Shown here piece after piece: positions 50,882 to 60,499 of a stretch of DNA of 64,000 nt. Numbering within the stretch: position 1 is the stretch's first letter; each line of letters opens with the position of its first letter. The notes under the pieces were generated by a model that ran no database searches, was not told the origin of the DNA, and was given only the letters and a program-made list of their open reading frames with translations. This stretch comes from CSP1-5 sp964348275. GTDB taxonomy: Bacteria > Methylomirabilota > Methylomirabilia > Methylomirabilales > CSP1-5. The position numbers were made by a program, and so were the translations under genes. The stretch spans positions 5,354 through 69,353 of the forward strand of contig CAYGBT010000013.1 in assembly GCA_964348275.1 (NCBI GenBank), read 5' to 3'.

Positions 50882-51865
50882 ATGAGTTTTTCTAAGATCA
50901 TCGGCCAGGGACAGGCAATTATGCTCTTGCGGCGAGCGATTGAGACTGGTCGCCTCCCGCATGCGCTCCTCTTCATCGGACCCAAGGGGGTCGGGCGATT
51001 CTCAACGGCCATCACGCTCGCCAAGGCGCTCAACTGCCTCGAGGGCATGAAAGGGGATTGCTGTGACCGATGCGTCGCCTGCATCAAGATTACCAAGGCG
51101 ATTCACCCGGACGTGCACTTGGTGTGCCCGGAAGGTGCCACCCTGAAGATCGACCAGATCCGCAACCTTGCCCAGGAAGCAACACTGAGACCCTATGAGG
51201 GACGCCGAAAGGTCTTCATTCTGGATCAGGCCGAGACCATGACGGAGCAGGCCCAAAACGCGCTCCTCAAGACCCTGGAAGAGCCGCCGGGCGTAACGCT
51301 GTTGGTCCTCATAGCTCCCGAAGCCTCCGCGCTCCTTCCCCCGATCGCTTCCCGCTGTAGCCAGATCCGGTTTGTGCCACTCCCGGAAAGCGCGATCGCC
51401 GCCCGGCTCCAGGACGAGGGGTGTGATGAGGGAGAGGCCCATCTCCTCGCCAGCCTGGCTGGGGGGAGCCTCGGTAGGGCGCAAGAGCTTCGTATGAGCC
51501 CCCTGCAGGAGATCTGGGATCTGGTAGAGCAGACCTTCGCACTCCCTCCTGGAAGGACCGTCGCCATGCTGGAGCTGACCCAGCGGGTCGTCCGCCAGAA
51601 GGAGACCCTTCCCCTGTTTCTGGAGGCGCTCCTCGGCTGGTGTCGGGATCTGATGGTCGCAAAGGTCTCACGGAAGGAGGCACTCTTGGTCTATCGAACC
51701 CGCGGACCGGCCCTTGGGCGCCAGAGTGAACGGCTCACGCCAGCTCAACTTGTGGCAATGTATCAGACGGTAAAGCAGACGCTGGACGGGCTCAGCCGAC
51801 ATGCGAACCCCCGGCTCAGTCTGGAGGTCATGTTCCTCAAGCTCCGGGACCTCCAGGCCGCCTGA
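50882..51865 (+). CDS. holB: DNA polymerase III delta-prime subunit
   Basis: A 327-residue AAA+ clamp-loader subunit. It has SFSKIIGQGQAIMLLRRAIE at the start, a Walker-A-like GPKGVGRFSTA without the catalytic Lys-Thr (normal for delta-prime), zinc cysteines in CLEGMKGDCCDRCVACIKI, and EEPPGVTLLVLIAPE with the SRC motif in IASRCSQIRF. It is part of the replicative clamp loader. It sits between tmk and ricT, an order seen in many bacteria, with 56 bases to tmk and 11 to ricT. Confidence 0.94.
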   Translation: MSFSKIIGQGQAIMLLRRAIETGRLPHALLFIGPKGVGRFSTAITLAKALNCLEGMKGDCCDRCVACIKITKAIHPDVHLVCPEGATLKIDQIRNLAQEATLRPYEGRRKVFILDQAETMTEQAQNALLKTLEEPPGVTLLVLIAPEASALLPPIASRCSQIRFVPLPESAIAARLQDEGCDEGEAHLLASLAGGSLGRAQELRMSPLQEIWDLVEQTFALPPGRTVAMLELTQRVVRQKETLPLFLEALLGWCRDLMVAKVSRKEALLVYRTRGPALGRQSERLTPAQLVAMYQTVKQTLDGLSRHANPRLSLEVMFLKLRDLQAA

Positions 51866-51876
51866 AAGGATTTACC

Positions 51877-52833
51877 ATGATCGTCAAAGTCTACTTTGAT
51901 GAGCGAGAGCGGTTTTACGAGGCAGGTGCGCTATCCCTGGACCTGGGGGTCCACGTCGTGGTGGAGCACGACGAGGGTCTCCGTGTAGGCAAGGTCGTGG
52001 GGAAAGCTCCCTATTTCCCTCGCCACAAGCTGAAAGAGACCCTGAGGCCGGTAGTGCGCCTGGCCACTTCGGGAGACCTCGATCGGCTCCGCCGGGCGTC
52101 CGAGCGAGAGGCGAGTACCCGTCACCTCGCTGCACGGCTGACGGAGGAGCGGGATCTGCCGATGAAGATCGTCCAGGTCCGCTTGAGCAGCGACGGAAAA
52201 AAGTTCACCGTCTTCTTCGCCGCGGAGGAGCGGGTGGACTTCCGGGAACTGGTCCGGGAACTTTCCCATCGGTCCCGGGCCCGGATCGAGATGAAGCAGA
52301 TTGGAGTCCGGGATGAGGCGGCGATCAGCGGACCCGGCCTTGGATCCTGCGGGCGCACGTTGTGCTGCAAGAGCTGGCTCCCGAGCTTCCATCCCGTCAC
52401 GATGAAGATGGCCAAGGAACAAAAACTCTCCTTGAACTCGGCCAAGATCACCGGCGTCTGCGGTCGTCTCAAGTGCTGCCTGGCCTACGAATATCCAATA
52501 TACAGTGAACTCGTCAGGCGCTTGCCCAAGGCGGGCCAGCCGGTCGACACTCCCCAGGGTCCGGGGATTGTGCATGTGCAAGATATCCTGAGCGAGGCGG
52601 TCATGGTTCAGATCGAGACCGGGGAACGACTCTGGGTCACCCTGGAAGAAATCATGCAGATTGCGACCGCCCGGTATCAGGAGCGAGGCGGCGGCCACTT
52701 GTGCAACAAATGTGGTGAGTATTGCGGCAACGGGGCTTGCTGCGGAAAAGGATGCCACGACGCGCGGTGTCGCGCCAACTCGATGGACCATGAGGAAAGG
52801 CATGAAGACGGACCAGGACTCAGCGAGCCATGA
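51877..52833 (+). CDS. PSP1/RicT-family regulatory protein
   Basis: A 318-residue PSP1-domain protein with GVHVVVEHDEGLRVGKVVGK at the start. Cysteines in GLGSCGRTLCCKSWLPSF and ITGVCGRLKCCLAYEYPIY make the [4Fe-4S]-type motifs known from Bacillus RicT (YaaT), which with RicA and RicF affects RNA maturation by RNase Y. The C-terminal tail is unusually cysteine-rich (CNKCGEYCGNGACCGKGCHD), suggesting an extra metal site. It is coupled by ATGA overlap to metG. Function in Gram-negatives is not well defined. Confidence 0.87.
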   Translation: MIVKVYFDERERFYEAGALSLDLGVHVVVEHDEGLRVGKVVGKAPYFPRHKLKETLRPVVRLATSGDLDRLRRASEREASTRHLAARLTEERDLPMKIVQVRLSSDGKKFTVFFAAEERVDFRELVRELSHRSRARIEMKQIGVRDEAAISGPGLGSCGRTLCCKSWLPSFHPVTMKMAKEQKLSLNSAKITGVCGRLKCCLAYEYPIYSELVRRLPKAGQPVDTPQGPGIVHVQDILSEAVMVQIETGERLWVTLEEIMQIATARYQERGGGHLCNKCGEYCGNGACCGKGCHDARCRANSMDHEERHEDGPGLSEP

Positions 52834-54731
52834 GCGATCGGACATTTTACGTCACCACCCCCATCTATTACGTCAACGACGTCCCCCACCTGGGCCACGC
52901 GTACACTACTATCCTAGCTGATACTGTCGCTCGCTTCAAGCGACTCACTGGACATCGGGTTTTCTTCCTCACGGGAACCGACGAGCATGGAAACAAGATC
53001 GCTCAGGCGGCGGCCAAGGCCAGTGAGGATCCGAAGGCGTATGCCGACCGGATCAGCGCTGTCTTTCGCGACACCTGGCAGGCCTTGAAGATCACCTATA
53101 CCCGTTTTATCCGGACGACCGATCCCTCCCACCAGCGGCTGGTTCAGAACCTCCTGCACCGGATCTACGATCGCGGGGACATCTACCTCGGCGAATATGG
53201 CGGCCAGTACTGCTTCGGCTGTGAGCGCTTTTATACTGAGCGAGAGCTCGAAGATGGCAAATGCCCCGACCATCAGGTCGAGCCCACCTTCATCAAGGAA
53301 CGCAACTACTTCTTCCGGATGAGCCAATACCAGGGGCGGTTGGTCAAGCACCTCGAAGAGCTCCCCGACTTCATCCGTCCTGAGCAATATCGGAACGAGG
53401 TGCTGGCCTTTCTCCGCGAACCATTAGAAGACCTGTGCATCTCGCGGCCAGTCAGGCGTTTGAGCTGGGGGATCCCGCTCCCCTTCGATCCCGACTATGT
53501 CACCTACGTCTGGTTCGATGCCCTGATCAATTATTTGAGCGGCCTGGGGTATCCGGACACCGACGAATTTCGGATCTTCTGGCCCGAAGCCAATCACCTC
53601 ATCGCCAAAGACATCGTCAAGCCCCACGGCATCTATTGGCCCACCATGCTCTGGGCGGCTGAGATCCCCCTCTACCGACATCTGCACGTGCACGGGTACT
53701 GGAAGGTAGAGTGGGGGAAGATGTCCAAGAGTCTGGGAAATGTGATTCGTCCACTCGATCTCACCCAAAAATACGGCCAGGACGCCCTCCGATACTTCCT
53801 CCTTAGAGAGATGGTCTTTGGACTGGATGCCAGCTTCAGCGAAGAGGCCTTGATAAGCCGGCTCAACTCCGACCTGGCCAACGATCTGGGAAACCTCGTG
53901 AGCCGCGTCTTGACGATGGTCGAAAAGTACTTGGGGGGGAGCATCCCACCGCAGTCGAGTCCCGCAACGTCTGAGGATCAAGAGCTTCGTCACCAGGCCG
54001 AAGCCAGCCTTGAAGGCATCTCCACGGCCGTGGATGAATTAGCCTTCAACCGCGCCATGGAGTCTCTCTGGGAACTCGTGAATGCAGCCAACAAATATAT
54101 CGACAGCACCAAGCCCTGGGAGCTAAGCAAAAAGAATCCTCAAGCTCTGGAGCGAGTCCTCTCCCATGCCTGGGAGGCTCTGCGGATCGTTGGGCTCCTG
54201 CTTTCTCCCTTTCTTCCGGATTCCGCGCAGGCCATCACCGACCAATTGGGCATCGACGGACGCATCAATGAGATGCGGATCGAGCACGCCACATGGGGAA
54301 GCCGTCACGCCACGGGTATGATCAGGAAGGGGGCATCCCTCTTCCCCCGCATGGAAGGAGGCTTTGCAGCGATCCGGGCTCAGGAGGATGCCGAGACCGC
54401 CATCCCTCAAATAAACCTTGCGGAATTTCAGCGTCTCGACCTCAGGGTGGCCGAGATCGTGCGTGTCGAATCGGTGCCAGGCTCGAAAAAACTTCTCAAG
54501 CTCACCGTGCGCCTCGGCGACGCAGAACGGATCATGGTCGCCGGGCTTCAGGGGCAGTACACAGTCGAAGCGCTGGTTGGCAAGAAGGTGGCCGTCGTAG
54601 CCAACCTTGCACCGGCGAAAATCAAGGGAATCGAATCGCAAGGGATGGTCCTCGCCGCCGAAGATGCCGAGGGGCGCATCGTGCTCCTTACCCCCGACCG
54701 GGACATCTCTCCCGACTCAAAAATCCGCTGA
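52830..54731 (+). CDS. metG: Methionyl-tRNA synthetase with C-terminal tRNA-binding domain
   Basis: A 633-residue class I synthetase. HIGH-type motif as HLGHAYTT near residue 20, KMSKSLGN near 299, a zinc-knuckle-like CFGCERFYTERELEDGKC near 130, and PHGIYWPTMLWAAE. Residues about 530-633 are a Trbp111-like EMAP domain (FQRLDLRVAEIVRVESVPGS, ANLAPAKIKGIESQGM) that aids tRNA binding and dimerisation. It attaches methionine to initiator and elongator tRNAs. Last gene of the tmk-holB-ricT-metG series. Confidence 0.96.
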   Translation: MSDRTFYVTTPIYYVNDVPHLGHAYTTILADTVARFKRLTGHRVFFLTGTDEHGNKIAQAAAKASEDPKAYADRISAVFRDTWQALKITYTRFIRTTDPSHQRLVQNLLHRIYDRGDIYLGEYGGQYCFGCERFYTERELEDGKCPDHQVEPTFIKERNYFFRMSQYQGRLVKHLEELPDFIRPEQYRNEVLAFLREPLEDLCISRPVRRLSWGIPLPFDPDYVTYVWFDALINYLSGLGYPDTDEFRIFWPEANHLIAKDIVKPHGIYWPTMLWAAEIPLYRHLHVHGYWKVEWGKMSKSLGNVIRPLDLTQKYGQDALRYFLLREMVFGLDASFSEEALISRLNSDLANDLGNLVSRVLTMVEKYLGGSIPPQSSPATSEDQELRHQAEASLEGISTAVDELAFNRAMESLWELVNAANKYIDSTKPWELSKKNPQALERVLSHAWEALRIVGLLLSPFLPDSAQAITDQLGIDGRINEMRIEHATWGSRHATGMIRKGASLFPRMEGGFAAIRAQEDAETAIPQINLAEFQRLDLRVAEIVRVESVPGSKKLLKLTVRLGDAERIMVAGLQGQYTVEALVGKKVAVVANLAPAKIKGIESQGMVLAAEDAEGRIVLLTPDRDISPDSKIR

Positions 54732-54889
54732 ACCAAGTCGCCTCTCCCTTGTCATCGCTCCTTGGATCAGCCGGGAAACACTCATTTCCACCGACTCCGT
54801 GCTATGAAACGAAGACTGGATCAAATAACGAGGCATCGAACGGGCCTCGTGAAGATCCGCGTCGTGGTTCCGACGTTATGGAGTCCTCG

Positions 54890-56839
54890 TCAAGGTTGCG
54901 TGAGGCCAGTGCAGGCCTGGGCGGGATCGACAGGATCAGGGGGAGCCTCGTGATCAACGACGGTCGTCAAAGCAGTACAGATTGTGGGCCAGAAGTGGGG
55001 GAAGTTAGCGTGCACCTGCCCCAGAACCCCCGGTACCCCCGCAATCTCTCTGTTCGCGGCATCGGGAGCGTGGTTCAAGGTCAGGCGGCGTCCCAGACAG
55101 TCGCCACCTTGAGTATCGCCTCCAACAATTGTGTCAGCACTGTTAGCCGCAAAGAGGTTCACATAGAGGACACCATCGGCTTGGGATGGACGACTGGAGG
55201 GCGCCTCGGCAGGGTTGCTGTAAGTGGCACTACAATTGTCCGAGAAAGAATGAGCGTTCAGATCCGTAATGAAGGAATTATCGCCTGACTGGTTCGTGTT
55301 GAAGAGGGAGGGGACGCCCGCAGGGCAGCTGTGACAGGAAAAAAATTGACTCTGCAGAGTGGCAGTATACCCACCGCACAGCTGACGCCGCGCCCGGTCT
55401 GGTTCATTGGCGTTGCCGCATGTGAACACGCCACCGGCCCCATGGTTCGGCGCAGCGAGAGCGACGAATTCGGAGACCGTGATGGCGCCACCCTGCCGGC
55501 TTCCCATAAGGTTCTTAATGTAGTAACGACTACTCATGGCCCCCTGGCTGTACGCGACATTCGCGACCCGCCGGGCCGCCTGATACGCCGGCATGTTGAG
55601 AATCCCGACCTGCTGAGCGCCTTCACTATCGGGCCCGCCCTCGATGATCGCCAAGATGTCCTGGGCGTCCTCTCCAATGCTCCGATCGAGTATCAAAGGA
55701 TCGCTGCCTCCATGGACAGGGAGTTCCAGGAAAAACGCGTCGATCGGCAAGTGTGGATTCGCCGCCAGCGCCGCGGCAAAGGAGGTGTATCCGGCCGTGT
55801 CGAACCAAGACTCGGCTGAGCCTCCGCTGTGTCCGTGGACAAACAGTACAGGAATTCGTTCGCCAAAACCCTGGGGCCGGTAAGCCACCGCGTCCACCCG
55901 GCCAGCCACCGTAATCGGAGAAAGCTCCTGCCATGTAAAGGTGCGGATGAGGCGAACCGGCCCCAGCCGTTCGGCCACTGCTAAGGTCGAACCGTCAGGA
56001 GAGAAATCGGCACCACGGAACTCATCGCCGGCGGAAATACTCGTGACCTCGACCAGATCCGGATTCCGGCGGATGCTCACGGTGTTCTCGCGCACCAGAG
56101 CGATCCAGCTCCCGGAGGGATCGATGGCGACATGGCGCACCGCTCCACCGGTCTCCTGCGGCCCCACCGTATAACCAGCGTCCGCGTTGAGCACGACGAA
56201 CCCCGACGCCGTGCCCGCAATGAGTCGGGCACCGTCTGGAGTGAAACCAAGGCTCAAGGCGAGCACTCCAGGAAGGCTCGTCAGAACCGGGTAGCCAGGA
56301 CCGGTCCCAAGGACCGTCAATCCTTGGGGCGTCGCCACGGCAATTTCACTGCCACCAGGGCGGTAAGCCAGAGCCGGCAAGGGTCGTCCCATATCCCGAT
56401 CCAAGGGCTGAGGTCCCCCGATCCAGAGGTGCCCAAACAGGGCGGCCAACGGATCAGGTCTCCAGGGGATAGCGGCGGCCAGAGATTGGTTGTCGGGAGC
56501 GTAAGTAAGGTCCCAGGGACAAGAGGCAGCACTCACCGCCACCGCAACCTCCCCATAGGTGCTGGTTTCAAGCTCCACGACCCGATTGCCGAAGCAGATC
56601 GCCGCAGCAAGCCGCTCTCCATCAGGCCGATAGGCCAAGTCCATCACCTCCTGGTACCGGGTGATTTCATGGAGTGACTGCCCGGTATCTATATTGACTA
56701 TCCTGAGCAGATTGCGATTTGCAATCGCAAGCTGCTTCGGCTTAGGCGGAGCGCAACCGCTCCACAAGACTGCTATTCCAAGTATGGCGAGCGCGAAGAA
56801 CAGTGGCCTTTGTTTCGCCGTTCGGCCGAAAGAGCTCAT
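54890..56839 (-). CDS. Large lipoprotein with beta-propeller and alpha/beta-hydrolase (lipase-like) parts
   Basis: A 649-residue protein. The lipoprotein signal ends AILGIAVLWSGCAPPKPK (Cys near 29). Residues about 35-330 contain WD40/propeller-like units (LTYAPDNQSLAAAI, FTPDGARLIAGTASG, GADFSPDGSTLAVAE). From about 335 a hydrolase begins (IPVLFVHGHSGGSAESW). The likely nucleophile is in VAYSQGAMSSRYYIKN, a variant of G-x-S-x-G with Ala first, and ALAAPNHGAGG follows. Four later cysteines could form disulfides, fitting an envelope location. Probably an outer-surface or periplasmic esterase, substrate unknown. The propeller-hydrolase fusion is unusual. Confidence 0.82.
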   Translation of the reverse strand: MSSFGRTAKQRPLFFALAILGIAVLWSGCAPPKPKQLAIANRNLLRIVNIDTGQSLHEITRYQEVMDLAYRPDGERLAAAICFGNRVVELETSTYGEVAVAVSAASCPWDLTYAPDNQSLAAAIPWRPDPLAALFGHLWIGGPQPLDRDMGRPLPALAYRPGGSEIAVATPQGLTVLGTGPGYPVLTSLPGVLALSLGFTPDGARLIAGTASGFVVLNADAGYTVGPQETGGAVRHVAIDPSGSWIALVRENTVSIRRNPDLVEVTSISAGDEFRGADFSPDGSTLAVAERLGPVRLIRTFTWQELSPITVAGRVDAVAYRPQGFGERIPVLFVHGHSGGSAESWFDTAGYTSFAAALAANPHLPIDAFFLELPVHGGSDPLILDRSIGEDAQDILAIIEGGPDSEGAQQVGILNMPAYQAARRVANVAYSQGAMSSRYYIKNLMGSRQGGAITVSEFVALAAPNHGAGGVFTCGNANEPDRARRQLCGGYTATLQSQFFSCHSCPAGVPSLFNTNQSGDNSFITDLNAHSFSDNCSATYSNPAEAPSSRPSQADGVLYVNLFAANSADTIVGGDTQGGDCLGRRLTLNHAPDAANREIAGVPGVLGQVHANFPHFWPTICTALTTVVDHEAPPDPVDPAQACTGLTQP

Positions 56840-57216
56840 ATGCTATCCCTCCAGGCGTGAGGTCTGCACGGTCTGAAGGCCAAGAGTCGTCAACACTCTT
56901 CGGAAAAGGGGAATATCGTGCGCGCCGCGCACACGTTCTTGGGGAAGACGCCCTTTGGAAGGATAGTATCCCTCCCCCTGACCATGTCGCAACCCATTCC
57001 TGGGCCATCTGGTATCGTGTGGTTGTATCGGGCTCGAAGGTGAAGCGAGGGCCCAAATGTTTCACACTGTGCAAGCAACAAGACCGGCCCTTGTTTCGCG
57101 AGCCACTCGATTGGTGAGGGGAAACGCTAACACCTTAAGCAGCGTCTCGACCCCATGCCTAAAACGGGGGCAAATTCCAGAGAAGGATACGGGACCGCGT
57201 GGCGCTGAGAACTTGC
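56840..57216. other. Intergenic region with no recognised gene
   Basis: About 380 bases upstream of the large lipoprotein gene. Open frames on both strands exist but have no family resemblance or ribosome-binding sites. I see no terminator with a T-run and no tRNA. Confidence 0.4.
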
Positions 57217-57372
57217 TCAGGTAGTAGCAGCAGCGGGCTCGGGGTGCGGGATTTTTTGGTGGCAGACGGGGCAGGCCTCGAGGAGATCCAATTGGGCATA
57301 GTGGGCATAGAAGGTGGAATCAACCCATTGGATCGGCTGAACCCAGATTTTGCAAACGTCGCAATAAACCAT
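57217..57372 (-). CDS. Very small zinc-ribbon protein
   Basis: A 51-residue product from ATG 57372 behind AGGGAG. Two CxxC pairs, MVYCDVCKIW and LEACPVCHQK, are 30 residues apart, enough for one zinc ribbon. It is short and alone, so identification rests on the cysteine pattern only. It could be a partial or decayed gene. Confidence 0.5.
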   Translation of the reverse strand: MVYCDVCKIWVQPIQWVDSTFYAHYAQLDLLEACPVCHQKIPHPEPAAATT

Positions 57373-57747
57373 TGTCGCAAACTCCCTTCCAACCTTTCCA
57401 CTGTAGCAACGAACGTGCCAACCCATCGGTTCCCGCCCCAGAGTACGATCCTACAAGTTTCAGACGAAACAAGAACCTCGCTCATTCCGATCCCTCAAGG
57501 AACACACCTGACATATCTGCCTCACTTGTAAAGAATGGCCATACATTGGGGGCCTTATCACCTTTTCGCTATGAGAATGGGTTGGCCTCCGATCGGCCAA
57601 CTTGCTGTGGAAATCTCAGGCGTGATACCTTAATAATTGCTGCGGGAAGGATGCACCTTAACCAACTTCCCCATGGCTGGCGCAATTCAGGACTGTTCAG
57701 ATCCAGGGTAGCCAGAAGTCGTACAGCAACTATTTCGAGGCGGGGGG
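57373..57747. other. Intergenic region upstream of fetAB
   Basis: About 375 bases without a credible gene. One inverted repeat is visible: TTGGCC and GGCCAA around 57583-57602. It might be a regulatory site. No clear sigma-70 promoter for fetA was found. Confidence 0.35.
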
Positions 57748-58467
57748 ATGACCATCGAGGCAAAGCCTGAAACGATCCTCATATGTCGCGAGGTCTCCGG
57801 GGGGTACGCAGTGGATGCACAGGCCCACCGGGGTGTCCTCATGGCGATCTCCTTTCAGGTGCAGGCGGGGGACTGTCTGAGCATCACCGGCCCTTCCGGC
57901 TCCGGTAAGTCCGCCTTGCTCCGGCTTCTCAACCGGTTCGATGATCCCACCCAGGGCGAAATCTATTTCCATGGAAAGCCCCTGCAAACCTTCGACCCGC
58001 TGGAAATCAGGAAGCGGATTTCCTTGGTCCTTCAGAATCCAGTGATGTTTCATGGAACGGTTCGGGAGAACCTCCTCCGGCGTCCGGACAAGCAACAGCT
58101 TTCCGAGACCACCCTCGTCCAAGCCCTGGAGGAGGTGGGACTCGACCGATCATTTCTTGATCGCAATGCCATGGAACTCTCCGGCGGAGAGAAGCAGCGA
58201 ATCTCCATTGCGCGATCACTTCTCGGAGGCCCCGAGATTCTCCTCTTAGATGAACCCACATCGGCCCTCGATCGGCGCAGCCTCCACCTCATCGCCGACC
58301 TGATCACCCAGCTCAATCGGGTCAAAGGCCTGACGCTGATCGTGGTCACCCACCAGGCAGAGCTGGTCCACCGGATGGGGGGGCGAGTTCTGTTTCTCGA
58401 AAGAGGACACATCGTGCAGGAAACATGGGCGGAGCAGGCCACGAGGCTGCTGGAGGAGCATCGATGA
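57748..58467 (+). CDS. fetA: FetA-type ABC transporter ATPase (iron exporter)
   Basis: A 239-residue ABC ATPase with Walker A GPSGSGKSALLRLL near residue 48, signature ELSGGEKQRISIARSLL, Walker B ILLLDEPTSALD and switch His in VVVTHQAELV. It has no membrane domain itself. With the downstream FetB-like permease it forms the FetAB/YbbLM-type exporter linked to iron export and oxidative-stress resistance. ATG 57748 follows GGCGGGGGG. The stop overlaps fetB (ATGA). Confidence 0.88.
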   Translation: MTIEAKPETILICREVSGGYAVDAQAHRGVLMAISFQVQAGDCLSITGPSGSGKSALLRLLNRFDDPTQGEIYFHGKPLQTFDPLEIRKRISLVLQNPVMFHGTVRENLLRRPDKQQLSETTLVQALEEVGLDRSFLDRNAMELSGGEKQRISIARSLLGGPEILLLDEPTSALDRRSLHLIADLITQLNRVKGLTLIVVTHQAELVHRMGGRVLFLERGHIVQETWAEQATRLLEEHR

Positions 58468-59252
58468 AGCCGATCATCGATGTAGGTACCATCCATCTCA
58501 TTCTTGCACTGTTTCTGATCCTGGCCGTCCTCGCCATCTCCTACCGGGAACGGCTCGGCCTCGAGCGGGATCTCATCATCGCAACCGCCAGGACCTTCCT
58601 CCAGCTTTTCGCGGTGGGGTACTTCCTTGTCTACTTATTTGCCTGGGACCGCTGGGAGCTGGTCCTCTTGACGCTCGTCCTGATGCTTGCTGCCGCTTCC
58701 TGGATTGCTGTCGGGAGATTGAAGCAACCGCTGCCAGGGGCTCGTTGGATTGCGGTCGGGTCATTGGCTGTGGGGAGCGCCATTACCCTCGCTTTTGTGA
58801 CCCAGGTCGTGATCGCGGTCGAGCCCTGGTACGACCCCCGCTACCTCATCCCCATCGGAGGGATGATTCTGGGAAACGCCATGACCGGCGCAGCGTTGGC
58901 AGGGGAACGATTCCAGGGGGAGCTTCGCAGCCGGGCCGAGGAGGTGGAGACACTGCTTGCGCTGGGGTTCTCCGGGGTGGAGGCCGTCCAAGACCTTTAC
59001 CGTTCCGCCATCCGGGCGGCCATGATTCCGACCATCAACGCCATGCTGGCGGTCGGGATTGTGCAACTTCCCGGGATGATGACCGGGCAAATCCTCTCCG
59101 GCACCACCCCCTTGATCGCGGTGAAGTATCAGGTCGTCGTCATGCTCATGATCACCTGTGCCGTTGCTTTGAGTTCTTTTCTCTTTCTTCACCTCGCCGT
59201 CAAGCGCTACCTCACCTCCGCCCATCAGCTCAAACGACACCTCATCATTTAG
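58464..59252 (+). CDS. fetB: FetB-type ABC transporter permease (UPF0014)
   Basis: A 262-residue membrane protein from ATG 58464, overlapping fetA. About seven hydrophobic segments. The family hallmarks are ATARTFLQLFAVGYFLVYLF near residue 35, GGMILGNAMTGAALAGERF near 132, and GIVQLPGMMTGQILSGTTP near 205. It pairs with the ATPase upstream. Iron export by this pair would fit a genome with much Fe-S assembly, though other metals are possible. Confidence 0.92.
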   Translation: MKPIIDVGTIHLILALFLILAVLAISYRERLGLERDLIIATARTFLQLFAVGYFLVYLFAWDRWELVLLTLVLMLAAASWIAVGRLKQPLPGARWIAVGSLAVGSAITLAFVTQVVIAVEPWYDPRYLIPIGGMILGNAMTGAALAGERFQGELRSRAEEVETLLALGFSGVEAVQDLYRSAIRAAMIPTINAMLAVGIVQLPGMMTGQILSGTTPLIAVKYQVVVMLMITCAVALSSFLFLHLAVKRYLTSAHQLKRHLII

Positions 59253-59394
59253 GCATCCCACCGGCCGGACCGCCTCTCTTTTTGGTTGATCCTCTGTATT
59301 TGCTTTTTCTATGCGTATAATAAGAACTATTGATTTGACCTATTATAGTAGGTGCTTCAAAATAAGCGATACTTGCGCTTTGCCAAGGATCGTG

Positions 59395-60108
59395 ATGGTG
59401 CACACTGTCTCGCCTCAAATGACGCCCGCGGCGCCTAGAACGGAAAAAACGTACTGGGAAGAATACTATACGGCCGCGCGACGACTTGGCCACTCCTGGA
59501 AGGACGAGGCCAAGGCGTTCGCCCCTTTGATCGTCCGCCTGAGAAGTGACGGGATCTCGCGGGTCCTAGACCTCGGTTGTGGGGCCGGAGACCTCAGCTC
59601 CTTCTTGAGTGGCGAAGGATTTCAGGTGATCGGCCTCGATCTCGCAGAGTCTGCCGTTCGATTCGCCCGTGAACGCCATCCAGAACTCAAGGTCGTTCAG
59701 GCCAATATCGCCCAAAGGCTCCCTTTTCAGTCCGGCACCTTCGATGCCGTTACCGCCTCTCTGGCGCTCCATTACTTCCCCTGGAGCACCACCCTGTCGA
59801 TCTTCGAGGAGGTCCACCGGCTCATCAGTGAGGGAGGTTTCTTCTTCTTCCGGGTGAACTCCACGACCGATCAGGCCCACGGCGCAGGACGAGGGCAACA
59901 GGTGGAGCCGCATCTCTACGAATGGGGTGGGCGCCTTAAGCGCTTTTTCGGCGAGGCAGACTGTCGCTTCCTCGTCCGGTGCTTCCGCCTCCATTTCCTT
60001 GAGCACCGACTGATCCCCCATCTCGACTGTGTGGACGGGTGCTGGGCGGTCCGAAATAAGGCGGTCTGGGACTGCCTCGCTCAAAAGTGCGGATTGCCAC
60101 ATGCTTAG
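59395..60108 (+). CDS. Class I SAM-dependent methyltransferase
   Basis: A 237-residue protein from ATG 59395 with AAGGATC upstream; an in-frame ATG at 59311 is possible. Motif I VLDLGCGAGDLSSFLSGEGF near residue 60, motif II Asp in VIGLDLAESAV, and LPFQSGTFDAVTASLALHYF. The N-terminal YWEEYYTAARRLGHSW and later HFLEHRLIPHLDCVDGCWAV resemble SAM methyltransferases acting on tellurite/thiol or small molecules, but substrate is open. TATAAT at 59316-59321 could be a -10, with a weak -35. Confidence 0.85.
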   Translation: MVHTVSPQMTPAAPRTEKTYWEEYYTAARRLGHSWKDEAKAFAPLIVRLRSDGISRVLDLGCGAGDLSSFLSGEGFQVIGLDLAESAVRFARERHPELKVVQANIAQRLPFQSGTFDAVTASLALHYFPWSTTLSIFEEVHRLISEGGFFFFRVNSTTDQAHGAGRGQQVEPHLYEWGGRLKRFFGEADCRFLVRCFRLHFLEHRLIPHLDCVDGCWAVRNKAVWDCLAQKCGLPHA

Positions 60109-60499
60109 CGACGGCATGGACACATGGGGGAAGCGTTGATGCGCCATGGTGGATTCACTGGATACACACTCCTTCGCCATGGAGGACTGTCGCAATCTCT
60201 CAGGCATGTTAGAACGTGACCGGTGCATCGGGCCCTGGATTGCCCCCTTGATTTCCACCGGAGTATAGGGGATACTTCGTCCTCTACCGCAAGATGCAGA
60301 GATGAAATCGGCGAATCAATAGCCAGTCCACGTTGAACACTGCGTTTGCATATGATGAGTGAGAAGGAACGCCTTCCCGGGAAGATCTTGCCTCGGAACG
60401 GCGTTTTGGTTTTACAAGAGAGTAAAACCAGGGCATGACCATCCCAGCGAGGTGACGTAAAGGACCACGGACACCAAAGGAAACACAAGGAGGTAAATC
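60109..60499. other. Leader region of the DsrE-type selenoprotein gene, with a hairpin
   Basis: No gene in about 390 bases. A perfect 9-bp stem TGGTTTTAC/GTAAAACCA with a 6-base loop spans 60407-60430. It lies about 70 bases before the selenoprotein start and has no T-run, so it is more likely regulatory than a terminator. AAGGAGG at 60487-60493 is the ribosome-binding site. Confidence 0.45.

Noticed and set aside
56742..57117. Opposed open frames of about 105-110 codons upstream of the large lipoprotein gene
   Set aside because: Neither shows domain features, a ribosome-binding site or a credible composition; they overlap each other.
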